From positions 2,656,743 to 2,720,742 of the forward strand of contig RQOL01000374.1 of assembly GCA_013076295.1 (NCBI GenBank): a DNA stretch of 64,000 bases, in the 5' to 3' direction. The notes under the pieces were generated by a model. It saw nothing but the letters and a program-made list of their open reading frames with translations. It had not been told where the DNA came from and made no database searches. Position 1 is the stretch's first letter. Every line of letters starts with the position of its first letter. Both the position numbers and the translations under genes were made by a program. This document shows, one piece after another, positions 53,787-64,000 of the stretch. Origin of the DNA: Sanderia malayensis. Taxonomy: Eukaryota > Cnidaria > Scyphozoa > Semaeostomeae > Pelagiidae.

Positions 53787-56700
53787 GAAAAAGGAGGGAA
53801 AATTCTCGTGGAAAGGGATTTCCCCTTCGTCCTTCTGACTTTTAAAGGTGGGAAGGAGAATATTAGCACGTGACAGACTGGTTGGGCTCAAAGAGATAGG
53901 AGATAAGATAAGAAACATTATAAACTTTTAAATATTATGTTATGCTCATTTTACTGAATATTTACGGTTGGTTTAACAATAATGGTACTTTTTCAACAAT
54001 ATATTATCGATCAATTGGGCAAGTTGATGGAGATCCCAGGGTTTGATGCATCAAGTTGATAAAAAGTGGCCGATAGCGTCTGGAGTGTAAGCCTCGTTAA
54101 CACCATGGGGCAGGCACGTGTGCACGTCTCGTCTGTCCCTGCAAGAAGAAGACAAAGGAAAAGAACAAAGACAAATGAAACAAAGGAAACATTGTAACAA
54201 TCTCTCATGTGCCAGAATTTTATTTGCGAAATTATTATTATTACATTGTAAAGGAAAAGAAGCCTCGGCCTCGGTAGATAGCGTTGACGACGAAAAGAGC
54301 CGATCAAATCGGAGGAATAAGATCATATGGTAATAATATTATTTGATCTTTGTCAATCTTTTCAATCAAACACTATTAAGCAAACTATAATGAGTTATGG
54401 TGCGTTTTACTTTAATTGTTATCTGTCAATTATAGAATTTCGACATATTGGAAGAGAGTATGCAACCTTTCATAAAAAATAGTCAACATTCATGGCAGGC
54501 CTGGGTAAGTTTGTTACTCTAGTTGTTGTATGAAATAATAAAAAAAGGCAAATTCAGAGCAGTTGCATAGGAATAATTGAAATCTGCTCTGCTTCTTTGT
54601 TTGGTGGGCTAGCTGACCCTGATATAAGCAATGAATTGGCATTGCTCTAACGTGGGAAGTATTCTGAATTATTGAAACTGTTTGTTTGGTTAATGGTTCC
54701 ACATAATGTTATTGTTGCAGGTGTTGATTGCTGAACAGAAAAAGGAAAGGATGTCCCCACTTGGTTTTTTGTGTGGTAAGTGTCTAATTAATATGTGGGT
54801 TTTAAGATTAGAACAATAATATATGAATGTAACTGAATACAACAATGAACTAAATTTAGAACTATTTAAACAGGAAAAAGCATTGGTTATGCACAAATAT
54901 GGGAAATTTGTGAGATTGATTGCAGGCCAAAAAAGGTAAATTATTTTGGGTATGAATAATTCATGCATGATCAAGGCCACTAAGCTAGATAACAACAGAA
55001 CTACAAACTATAAAACTACATAACTACAAACTATCGAATAACATAACTACAAACTAAAAACTATTTAAAAACTATCTACAAACAGTAAAAACCTGCATAT
55101 AAGATCCTCTATCTTATTTTGTAGGCTATTTTGGTTGTGAAGAAACAAAAAGAATGGGTAATCGAAAAATGGAATATAGGGTGGTAGGTTCTTAAAAATA
55201 GGAGGTTCTTATCTGCAGGTTTTACTGTATCTACGCTATTTACATATTGAAGTAGGAAATTTTTACAATTTTGGCACCGCGTGCCAATTCGGCCTGCTCT
55301 GCCGTAAGTTTGTGGGAAGGGTTTTGGGTGACCACCTTCCCACACTCTTTTTGGGGGCCTTTCTTTTTCGTTGGCCTTCACCAATTTTAATAAAAGCCTC
55401 TGCTTGTGTTCTGTAAATTAACACACATAAGACTGATATGTTAAAGGTTGTTAACATTTTGTAAAAAGATGCAATGCCATTGTTAAAGTGTGTATGATAA
55501 GCATGTGAAATACAATGTAAAAAGGTGTACGTACACAATTTCATTTGTTGGGATTCTTCTCCCAGTCGGAAACACTAAAGTAAAACGTTTGCCGGCCAAT
55601 TGCGGAAATTGGTCGCACATTTCTTCTTCAATGCAGGTATACTGCTATATGTTATTTCCTAGGAGAAAAAGAGGATGCCAAGAATAATGGTTGATAGCAG
55701 TTATGAAGATGGGAAATTTACTAATAAATATATTAATGTATTTAATATAATTACTTTGGTATCATTGCCAAGAGTTATGGCAATGTTATTTTCCTTTGCC
55801 TTGGCATTTGCCATGTTGAAATGTTCTTAAAATGAAATGTTGAAATGCATGTAATAAGGTTAACAGGAAATGCTGGGAAATTTATGAAAGTTTAGAAAAT
55901 GTTGTAGTTCTCAATTAGCAATATTATGATAATATGGAATTTGTGTGAATTAATATATGAAGAGTAAAGATTGAAAATATTAATAATAGGAAAGATACTT
56001 ACAAATCTGAAATTGGGCACGTAAGGTGTGATTATGAACAATGCTGAAGTAAACAAAGGTAAGTAGTGTTAAAAATTGGTACACAATAAGTGTAAACTTT
56101 TTGTTAATAACTATGGATTCCTTTTAAGGCTCTTTTAGTTAATCTGCCTCTATTTTCTCAAATTTGTAAACTTTATAAAGTCATTTAGAAAATTTTTCAC
56201 TTACTTGAAATTGGTGCGATCGAAATCTGAAAGGTTTTTCGCGCGCTCGAGTAAAAGCTATTGTCTTTTGAAACTATAGCAACAATATCAAGATGGCCCC
56301 TTGGAAAAGAATGAGATCGAGGTCTTCTGGACGTATGGAAACAACGTGGCGTTGGGTGAATTCCGATGTTACCATAATGCCACAGAATGGCAAGGACTAT
56401 GGATTAGAGTGAACTACGAATTGGTGTAAAAATAGAGAGGGTGTGTTAAGTTGAATAATAATCAGGTAAGGCATAAGTAGATATAAATGGACATTAATTA
56501 AAGGTTGACTCGCACACTAAATAATGCTGTGATCATTCAGTAAACTTCTTTCATTTCCCTACAAATCACTATGAAATTACAACACTATTTAGTATCAAAA
56601 TTCACATGCTAGAAGTTATAATATATTTCTGACTTTATTATATATTATTTATTGTTTGATGGATTGTTATTTGATTGTCTTTCTTTATTATGTAAACACA

Positions 56701-56819
56701 ATACAATATTTTCTCAATCACTGTTTTGAATGTGGCAGTTTTCTGCAAGGTATATAACTTAAGGTATACATCTACTGTGCTATAAATTTCATTATGTTAT
56801 ACATTACTATAACTTAATA

Positions 56820-57605
56820 TACATACTATACTATACATTACTAAACATACTATACATTACCATACCTACTATAAAAAGATACTATACCCACTATACCTAC
56901 TATAAAAACATACTATACCTACTCTACCTACTATAAAAACATACCATACTTACCATAAAAATATACTATACCTACTATACAAACATACTATACCTACTAT
57001 AAAAACACACTATACATACATACCTACATACAAACATACATACATACATACATACCTACATACATACATACATACATACATACATACATACCTACATACA
57101 TACCTACATACATACATACATACATACATACATACATACATACATACATGAGCCGGGCTCGGTCGCTTTGCTCCCTCCCCGGAGCCCGTCCAGTGAAAAT
57201 AAGCTTAATCTGGTTGGCGCGCTTCGCGCGCTGCATTCGCTGCCGCTCATGCCCATACATACATACATACTTACATACATACCTACATATAAACCTATTA
57301 TATACCTACTATATACAAACATACTATACCTACTATACCTACTATAAAAACATACTATACATACTATACCTACTATAAAAACATACTATACCTACTATAC
57401 CTACTATAAAAACATACAATAACTACTAAAACCTACTATACAAACTATAAAAACATACTATACCTACTATACCTACTATAATAACATACTATACATACTA
57501 TACCTACTATAAAAACATACTATACCTACTATACCTACTATAACAACATACTATACCTACTAAAAAAACATACTATACATACTATACCTACTATACAAAC
57601 ATACA
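56820..57605. repeat. Microsatellite block around a GC-rich unit
   Basis: 56820-57150 repeats the array of 44090-44392. 57150-57255 is one CpG-rich unit (GAGCCGGGCTCGGTCGCTTT ... GGCGCGCTTCGCGCGCTGCA). 57256-57605 is a second array of CATACTATACCTACTATAAA units. Read on the minus strand this leads straight into the dispersed repeat, the same order as at 7745-8700. Confidence 0.9.
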
Positions 57606-58335
57606 AACACTTGTGGAAAGTTTAAATGGGGAAAATCGTGCAAATAGCGCCTGAAAAATTCATAACTTTGACTTTGTTTTAATTGGGCCTAACCGTTGCA
57701 AGCATGCCGAAGCAACGCCTACTACAAAAACCATAACTATTTCAACTTAAAATACAGCTGTCACCTCACCTGCGTTCCGAATTGCTTCCTGCAACTCTCC
57801 AGGGGTCTTTGAAACAATTAGCAGCTCTTTACAAAGATAAATCAGCTCGTAAAACACTTTGCAAGGCGCCCTTTGTGTGCAAAAGAAAAACACGCGTCTT
57901 CTCCAAAAGTACCTGCTGCAACCCGAGGGCGAATAATGAGTCACGCGAAAAGAGCCAATCAAATTGCAGGAAAAGGCGAAACGGGTCACGTGAAGAGCGA
58001 ATACTCTTTTCGAAAATGGAGTCGGGGACGCGAATTTGGAAGTTTCGCCAGCGTAAACCGTCGTTTTTTCGTGATAGCACAATTAGTGGAGCAATTAATG
58101 GAATAACTCAAAAATTCTTTTAAAATAGGCTTGCAAAAATAGATAACTTTTGCCTACTCCAGAAACGGAGCCTTTCCATGCAAGTGTCAACCTTTTGCGA
58201 CCCCATTGAAAAAAGCCTTATTGATCGCCGTTTCGTCCCATTGTTTTGAGGCGTTCGACCTATTGTTTCGGGTCGAATCTATTGTTTTAGGCAGAGTTTC
58301 GCCACCGTCACGTGACCTCCGCAGAATATATATAT
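57606..58335 (-). repeat. Dispersed repeat, copy E
   Basis: Minus-strand counterpart of 7745-8410: CATTTAAACTTTCCACAAG end, GGCGCTATTTGCACGATTTT, CCGAAACAATAGGTCGAACG, and outer end near CTGCGGAGGTCACGTGACGG. It starts in the TATATATTA tract at 58330. Confidence 0.9.
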
Positions 58336-58339
58336 TAGA

Positions 58340-59125
58340 TAGTATGATACAGTATAGTATTGCATGGTCATGTATAGTATTTTTGGGTATGATGTAGCTT
58401 TGTATTTATATTTTTTAATTTTAATGGTGTATTTAATAGCATGTTCAAGCAGTTTTTAAGTTTTTGTAGCCAATCATATGTGCTCCAATTTGTTAATATA
58501 TTTCCATACTTTGCAGTACCCTTCATTGATAAATAAACAGAGAATGAAGAAAATACATGATTGATGATAGAATATTAAGAACACACAACAAAGGTTGAAA
58601 GGAGATGACTTGAATTTATAATTTATAGTTGCAACAAAAACTCTATATCTTACAACATAAATGTACTATTTACCTGAATATAATTTACCAGTGAGGCGTG
58701 CAACATTACATATGCTTATTTTGGAAAGTCTTCATTTTCTGTTGTCATTTCTCATAACTAAATTTCAGACTATGAGGCCACTACCAGGGTGTTTCCACCC
58801 ACATACTAACCACATTTACGCATTCTGTGACATTTCCAGGAGGCCTTGATTTCAGTTCTCTATATTTTATTCTACGAGGCCATCTTCATTCTCTTGCTAT
58901 AGTGTTCATATTCAAAATTATCTTCACAACGCAACGCGCCGAAAATATTTTCTGTTCGTTTTCGTCATTGCCAAAAGTGGAGCCACAAGTCAACAGGTAA
59001 ATTGTTTTTAACTCATTACTAATAATTTATACTTTTACATATTAATAAAGACAATTACAAATAATATCCGAATTTTTTATTACATGCACAACTATTTCCA
59101 TGTATTTAATCACTGATGATATTCC
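58340..59125. other. No clear gene; possible first exons
   Basis: A consensus donor (AACAG/GTAAATTG) lies at 59000, so an exon of the gene further downstream may end here (CCAAAAGTGGAGCCACAAGT precedes it). Nothing else recognised. Confidence 0.35.
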
Positions 59126-59131
59126 TTTTCC

Positions 59132-59850
59132 AGTCTTCGTTCAGTTTTCCAATTTTACATTCAACCTTTCTTCTTGAAGAAAGAAAGATTTCGGTATGGA
59201 GTTTTTCAATGTTACTTAGATAATTACATTCTCTTTTACTATTATGATCACCAACCATATGTATAACTTACTACTTACCATTTCCATCATAATTATCTTA
59301 TTCTTTTTCCAGTATTTGCAGTTTGGCAGGTGCCCTTTCATTTTTACTTCGTTCAGATTTTCGGTATGTACTTTCAGTTCAATGTTAATTAGATAATGAG
59401 ATTCTCCATTACTATTATGATCACCAACCATATGTATTAATTACTACTTACCATTTAAATCACAATTATATTCTTCTTTTTCCAGTATTTGCAGTTCAGC
59501 AGTTGCCCTTTCATTTTTTTTTCGTTCAGATTTTCGATATGTACTTTCAGTTCAATGTTAATTTGATAGGTAATGAGGTTCTCCATTACTATTATCTTCA
59601 CCAAGCATTTGCATAACTTACTACTTACCATTTAAATCATAATTATCTTTTTCCAGTATTTGCAGTTTGACAGTTGTCTGCCTTGATTCTTAGTTGGTTC
59701 AGATTTTTTCGGTATGTACTTTTCTTTCAATATTACTTATATAATGAGATTCTCCATTACTATTACGTTCACAAGGCATATGTATAACCTACTATTTGCC
59801 AATTAAATCACTATTATGTTATTGCTTTTTCAGTATTTGCAGTTTAGCAG
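59132..59850. repeat. Tandem repeat, 5 units of 171-179 bp, each with splice-like signals
   Basis: Units start near 59132, 59311, 59484, 59655 and 59832. Each has a pyrimidine tract ending TTTTTCCAG or TTTTTCAG, a 51-55-bp block beginning TATTTGCAGTT, and usually TTTTCG/GTATGTAC, then ATAATGAGATTCTCCATTAC and TATTATGATCACCAACCAT. In units 2 and 3 the 51-bp block is an open frame of 17 codons. Confidence 0.85.
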
Positions 59851-59970
59851 TTGTCCTTTGGTTTTGTTCCATATTATGTTTTTTTCTATCAGTACCACTT
59901 CATGTTTTTCACACACCAATTATCCTTATTAAAGAAAAACAACAATTATTTGTCTGCTTAATGGTTCACT

Positions 59971-60489
59971 ATGGCTACAAGTTGTACAAAGAAGCCAGAA
60001 CCAAGTTGTAAAAAGAAGCCAGAACAAGAGCAATCTATTATCATCAAACTTGGTGATAAAACAAAAGTAATTATAGCAAATATATTAATTCATATTTCAT
60101 CAGTTTTTTTGCACAATTCAGAATAATTAGTTCATATTTAATGGTTACGGTTTTCGTGGCAAATTCTTTCATTGTTTGCTTTTGTACTCTAGGAAATAAC
60201 ATACACAAACATCTTCACCCTCAAAAGGGAATGTGCTGCTTAATTCGAAGAATTGGGCAGGAACAAAAATTCTCCTTGATTGACAAGGAAGGGAGGAGAC
60301 TCCCTACAAAAGAAATAGTGTAAGTATTTCTGTATTTCTAGCTCAGTTGTTCAATTCATATCTTCCAAATATTCCATATTGTATATCCTTTCACCAGAAA
60401 AACAACCTGTAACATAATTGTGTATTCACAGATCACAGAAGGAGGCCTTTGTCAAAATTGGCAAATGGCCACAGAAAGGACAAAATTGA
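59971..60489 (+). CDS. Unrecognised three-exon gene, 88 aa
   Basis: Exons 59971-60052, 60193-60319 and 60432-60489. Splice sites are G/GTGATA with TACTCTAG, and AGT/GTAAGT with TATTCACAG. Phases fit at both introns. The protein begins MATSCTKKPEPSCKKKPEQE, with a direct KKPE repeat, continues IIIKLG, and then has HPQKGMCCLIRRIGQEQKF with GRRLPTKEIV and ends KIGKWPQKGQN. It is small and basic with no recognised domain. The first donor is the least certain element, as another GT is eleven bases further on but breaks the frame. It lies just after the micro-exon-like tandem repeat, so that array may be its 5' exons or an intron of it. Confidence 0.45.
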
Positions 60490-60570
60490 ATAACGGGGTG
60501 GGAAGGCCACCAAAGAATTCTCCAGAACAATGATGGTGGCCATGCCCACCCAAAGGGCTGCTAAAATAAT

Positions 60571-60629
60571 GCAGGACATGTGTAAATTAGTTAATGAATA
60601 GTTTCTTAACTACTTTACGCATGTCCTGC
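60571..60629. repeat. Hairpin, 24-bp stem with two mismatches
   Basis: GCAGGACATGTGTAAATTAG continues to TTAA and pairs with TTAACTACTTTACGCATGTC ending CTGC. Loop of 11 nt. It directly precedes another inverted repeat. Confidence 0.8.
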
Positions 60630-60630
60630 T

Positions 60631-60750
60631 TTTGACCATGCATGATACAATCAACTTTCCTAAAATTAACAAAACAAACTCAAGTATCCTATTTTTGGCA
60701 GCAAAACATTCACAAATTTTAAATAATTCATTCTATCATGCATGGTCAAA
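60631..60750. repeat. 120-bp inverted-repeat mini-element
   Basis: TTTGACCATGCATGATA (60631) is mirrored by TATCATGCATGGTCAAA (60734-60750). The ~85-bp interior has no feature. It may be a very short MITE. Confidence 0.7.
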
Positions 60751-61330
60751 GTCATCATTTTTTAATTATTGTTAATTGTTCCAATTATAACTTCCAAAAA
60801 TGTTCCTATTTTGTATGTTCACAAAGTTCAAGATTATATGTTCCCATATTTCTATATGTTGCAATCATATTCTTTATTTTTTCATAATGTTTTAAAAGGT
60901 AGAAATGTCTGCATGATTTCATTGGAAAACCTTCACTGATAAACTTACCCTCCATATGGTATTCACATTCATGAATGTAATGTTGGCACAGTAATGGTGC
61001 TAACAGTGATCATTTATTCCCAAGTATGATTCCTTTTTATGCCATTTTTGCTATCTAAGCTCAGAAAATGAGACTGGACTTAACACATTTTCAACAGTGA
61101 GTCAAAATACTTTATACATACTCTTCAAATGGAAATGATTTAAGAAGATGCAGTTGGATTCTCACCTTGCGTCTCTTCCTCATCGAACTATACTTGGCAT
61201 GGCATGCCATTGCCATGCCATGATGTAATGATGTCATTCAATTTCACGTGCAATTTCTCCCTCCTACCTTTATAACAAATCTGAAGGATGAAGGGGAATT
61301 CCTTTTTCACTGACAAGTTTCCCGCCTTTT
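60751..61330. other. No gene seen
   Basis: AT-rich; contains a GGCATGGCATGCCATTGCCA palindromic tract near 61197. From ~61240 it becomes similar to the Helitron 5' leader. Confidence 0.5.
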
Positions 61331-61334
61331 TAAA

Positions 61335-61358
61335 CACGTGACGTGTATAAACCAATCG
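61335..61358 (+). promoter_or_regulatory. Helitron promoter block, copy 3
   Basis: CACGTGACGTGTATAAACCA, counterpart of 40988-41006. Upstream, GAAGGGGAATTCC also matches (GAAGGGGAAATCC in copy 1). Confidence 0.55.
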
Positions 61359-62045
61359 TGGGAGCTGTATAGTACAATAGAAATCCTGCCTCTAATTATT
61401 TGCACAATTAGATTTTGCCTAATTTGATTTAGTTGTCCAAATTATCGATAGGATATAATTATATGGAATTATTTATTGCTGAGTAAGTATTATCAATATT
61501 GTTTTTTTCTAACAAGCTATAATTATAACCTAAAAAGCTTCTTCATCGCTATTTTTCCCTTAATAATGTCAATAATTTTTGCTCTTCTTTCTATGCATTT
61601 CATGGCAAGAACAGGTTACGTGTTGTTCAGGAATCACATTTTTATTAAATATCTATTTCAAGTTTATAATAACTATTATCCTTCTTTTCTTACCATAGTT
61701 TTGAAGGATACAAGGCTCGGTTTACATCATGGATACGCTCGGTTTACTTTCTTCCATTTTAGTAACTGTTTATATTACAGAAACGAGCACAGTTTAACGT
61801 AAGGGTTTTCATAAAATTTACATTATGTTACATAGCATTACTTTTATCATAATGACTTATTTACAAAATTATACATGACACTACCATACCCTTTAATACA
61901 TAATATTTACTTCTTTGTGTGGCAGCTTTATGCAAGGCTATAATTATTTTCACCGCTATTGAGGCCATTGTCTACAGGCAATAACATTTACAATAGTATT
62001 GCCTAATTGTACTTTATACTTCTTCTTCATATCATAACTTGCACA

Positions 62046-64000
62046 ATGCTGCGCAAGTCCAGGAGAAGTATAACCGGTGACAGGCGTAGAAATCAAGTGC
62101 GGGAGAATGTGCAGCATAGGAGACACATCAACCAACAGCTTCATCCTCAACAGATGCGAAATGCGGATAACCCACTGGCAGCAGTCAACGATCTTCAACA
62201 ATTGCAGCTCGAAAAACGTCAGCTAGAAGCCCCTGAATATCAGCCCTTTCCAGCACAGTGTCCTCTTCCAGAGATACAGCCAATGGAGATGGACATGGAA
62301 CCAGAGCTTCCCATTCAGAACCAAGGGCTTCCTGCAGCAGGACAACCTGTAGACATCGAGATGCAAGATGTAGTTCCAGTACCCGATGAAAATCAGATAC
62401 CAGAACCAGTTGAAGATCAGCAAATGCAAGTTGAAAATCCTGTCCCCGAGAACAATGAAGCTGAAAACCTCATCCCCTTCTCCCCATTACCACACCACTT
62501 GAATAAAATGAACAGAACATGTATTCATTGTGGTGCAATGTACTTCAAAGAAGAACAAAACACAAAAAAAGAATACAACAAATGTGGCAGGGGAGGTTTA
62601 ATTGCTCTGGATCAAATTGAACCACCTCCAGTAAGTGTCATGCATTAAAACACTGGTGATACTGCCGAATCAAAATATTTCTTAAAGCACTTCCGCCAAT
62701 ACAACTCATTAATGGCCATGGCATCATGGAAGGCTAATATCATACGTCATGCTAGAGCTGGAACACCAGTTATCACAATTCACGGAAAGGCATATCACAT
62801 GACAGGTAATTGATACAATATGATTCCAGTCATTATCAATACAATTTATTATTTGTTTATGTTGGCTAAAGTTGATTTTCTATTTACCTAACTTATGCTT
62901 TGCATCATTAACAGGTGTAACAGAGACAGACAGATCCAGAAAATATGCAGAACTCTACATCATGGATACGCAATAAGCATTGCAGGAACGGCAAAACACT
63001 GCAAGAGAACAATGTCTAGATTTGGACATTGTTGCACTTCTCAAGAATGAATTAATGGCAGTCAATTGATTTGCACAACATTATCGAAGCATGGGTGAAA
63101 TATTGGAGGAACAGCGGCAGCAAGCTATTGCAAACAATCAGCCTGTTCCGGCATTCAAAATGATCATAACAGGTCGCCCACAACAAGATCGCATATACGA
63201 TAATCCTACTGCCAGAGAAATTGCAGCTATATACACAGTACAGAATGGAGGTGCACCAAATCCTGAAGAGAGAGAACTGCAAGTTCAAACAAGACACGGA
63301 GATCTCATGAAGATTTACGCAACCAGTCCAAGTGCCAATCCTCTCACGTATCCATTGATATTCTTTCACGGTGACAGTGGTTACAGTTTGGACCTGCAAC
63401 GATTGCCGACTGCAAACGTAAGGGGTCAGCAAAACATGAATCGTATCCGACGCACCAGACTAACCCTCGCTGAATACTATTCATACAGAATCCAGGTCAG
63501 GGATGCATTCTCAACCATCCACATTGCATCACTTCTATTTCAACAGTATCTGGTAGATGCATATACGAAGATAGAAGGCAATAAACTGCACTGCATTATG
63601 AAAAATCAACGTCAGCTTCGTCTTGACACTTATTGAGGCCTGATGGATCATCTCCACAGAAGAGCTGAAATCGAAAACCAGATGGCCAGGGCTAACAATA
63701 CGAATCACCCCATACATATTGGTGTTGGCCGTGTTATCATTCTACCGTCATCCTTTCCAGGCAGCCAAAGAAACATGTATCAACATTTTCAAGATGCAAT
63801 GACAATCGTAAGGAAGTATGGCAAGCCAGACATCTTCCTCACAATGACTGCCAATCCTAAATGGAAGGAGATAGAAGAAAACATTCATCCGTATCAGACG
63901 GCCAGTGATCGACCGCACATTGTCACAGAAGTATTTCAACTCAAACTCAAAGAACTACTCGAAGATTTACTACACAACAACATTCTTGGACATGTCACTG
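62046..64000 (+). pseudogene. Helitron RepHel, third copy, diverged, runs off the window
   Basis: Exon 1 (62046-62805) has the same 760-nt length as copy 1 and starts MLRKSRRSITGDRRRNQVRE. Exon 2 begins at 62915 (after TTAACAG) and is still open to homology at the window end, just short of the HUH motif. In-frame stops are TAA 62646 (after SVMH), TAA 62974, TGA 63067 and TGA 63634. There are no frameshifts among them, only substitutions, so decay here is by point mutation. It lies in inverse orientation to copies 1 and 2, is clearly more diverged from them than they are from each other, and so represents an older independent insertion. The Pro/Gln-rich region and CIHCGAMYFKEE are conserved. 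Confidence 0.9.

Larger units (their letters stand above)
44535..57190. repeat. Tandemly duplicated 12.7-kb segment, copy 2
   Basis: Collinear with 31704-44434 throughout, including spacer and microsatellite. Differences are few substitutions and many small indels, in most of which copy 2 is shorter. Past the point where copy 1 meets the gap it continues without interruption into new sequence. 44765-47580 is the unannotated Helitron flank and 53895-56820 is the equivalent of the unexplained 41.1-44.1 kb region. Confidence 0.95.

Noticed and set aside
44535..57190. Second independent Helitron insertion
   Set aside because: Homology covers all flanking DNA and stops exactly at the gap, so it is the same locus seen twice or a segmental duplication, not a transposition.
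1..64000. tRNA, rRNA or other structured RNA genes
   Set aside because: I saw no cloverleaf with intact A and B boxes and no rRNA-like stretch; a covariance search could still find weak cases.

Overview
This is AT-rich animal nuclear DNA with GT-AG spliced genes. The mix of elements (BEL/Pao, Copia, CR1-like LINEs with a GACTT-repeat tail, THAP-DDE transposons, Polinton remnants, a hAT-like gene with the WD.AH.LNLAVTDVR signature, Helitrons) suggests a marine invertebrate, most likely a cnidarian such as a coral or anemone. That placement is inference. No clear single-copy housekeeping gene was recognised; the window is almost entirely mobile DNA in several states of decay.

Layout. 1-2.1 kb: BEL/Pao integrase remnant, a small two-exon gene and a decayed Myb/SANT-like ORF. 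2.16-4.81 kb: a THAP-DDE transposon with ~68-bp terminal inverted repeats (TIRs), an intact 553-aa transposase and the stump of a convergent SAP-domain gene. 5.0-6.2 kb: Polinton debris (DNA polymerase B tail, adenain-like protease). 6.4-7.4 kb: an unrecognised spliced gene. 7.7-11.1 kb: a copy of a dispersed repeat, then a frameshifted hAT-like gene. 11.3-20.4 kb: LINE pieces, a MITE, minisatellites, a PHD-finger fragment, a second decayed THAP transposase and a Copia fragment.

The most interesting system is at 20,444-27,170: a 6.7-kb DNA transposon with ~0.55-kb TIRs and two intact convergent genes. One has five exons and encodes a 712-aa SAM-like / Rad18-type zinc finger / HECT E3 ubiquitin ligase with its catalytic cysteine. 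The other encodes a 456-aa SAM-like / HTH / integrase-type DDE transposase. Both proteins open with the same kind of SAM-like domain, and both start codons lie in AAGATGGCGG. A 341-bp MITE has inserted into the left TIR.

27.2-29.6 kb holds unknown broken ORFs, including very basic small proteins. 29.66-31.93 kb is a foldback element that carries a 237-bp copy of the DNA 2.2 kb upstream of it. 31.7-57.2 kb is one ~12.7-kb segment present twice in tandem, split by exactly 100 Ns. The end of the left contig repeats the start of the right contig, so this looks like an unmerged assembly overlap rather than biology. The segment contains a Helitron whose five-exon RepHel gene is fully open in copy 1 (1,548 aa, with HUH, paired tyrosines and Walker A) but broken by indels in copy 2. 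The last part has another dispersed-repeat copy, a 171-179-bp tandem repeat whose units look like micro-exons, a small three-exon gene, and a third, older Helitron on the plus strand with nonsense codons that runs off the window end.
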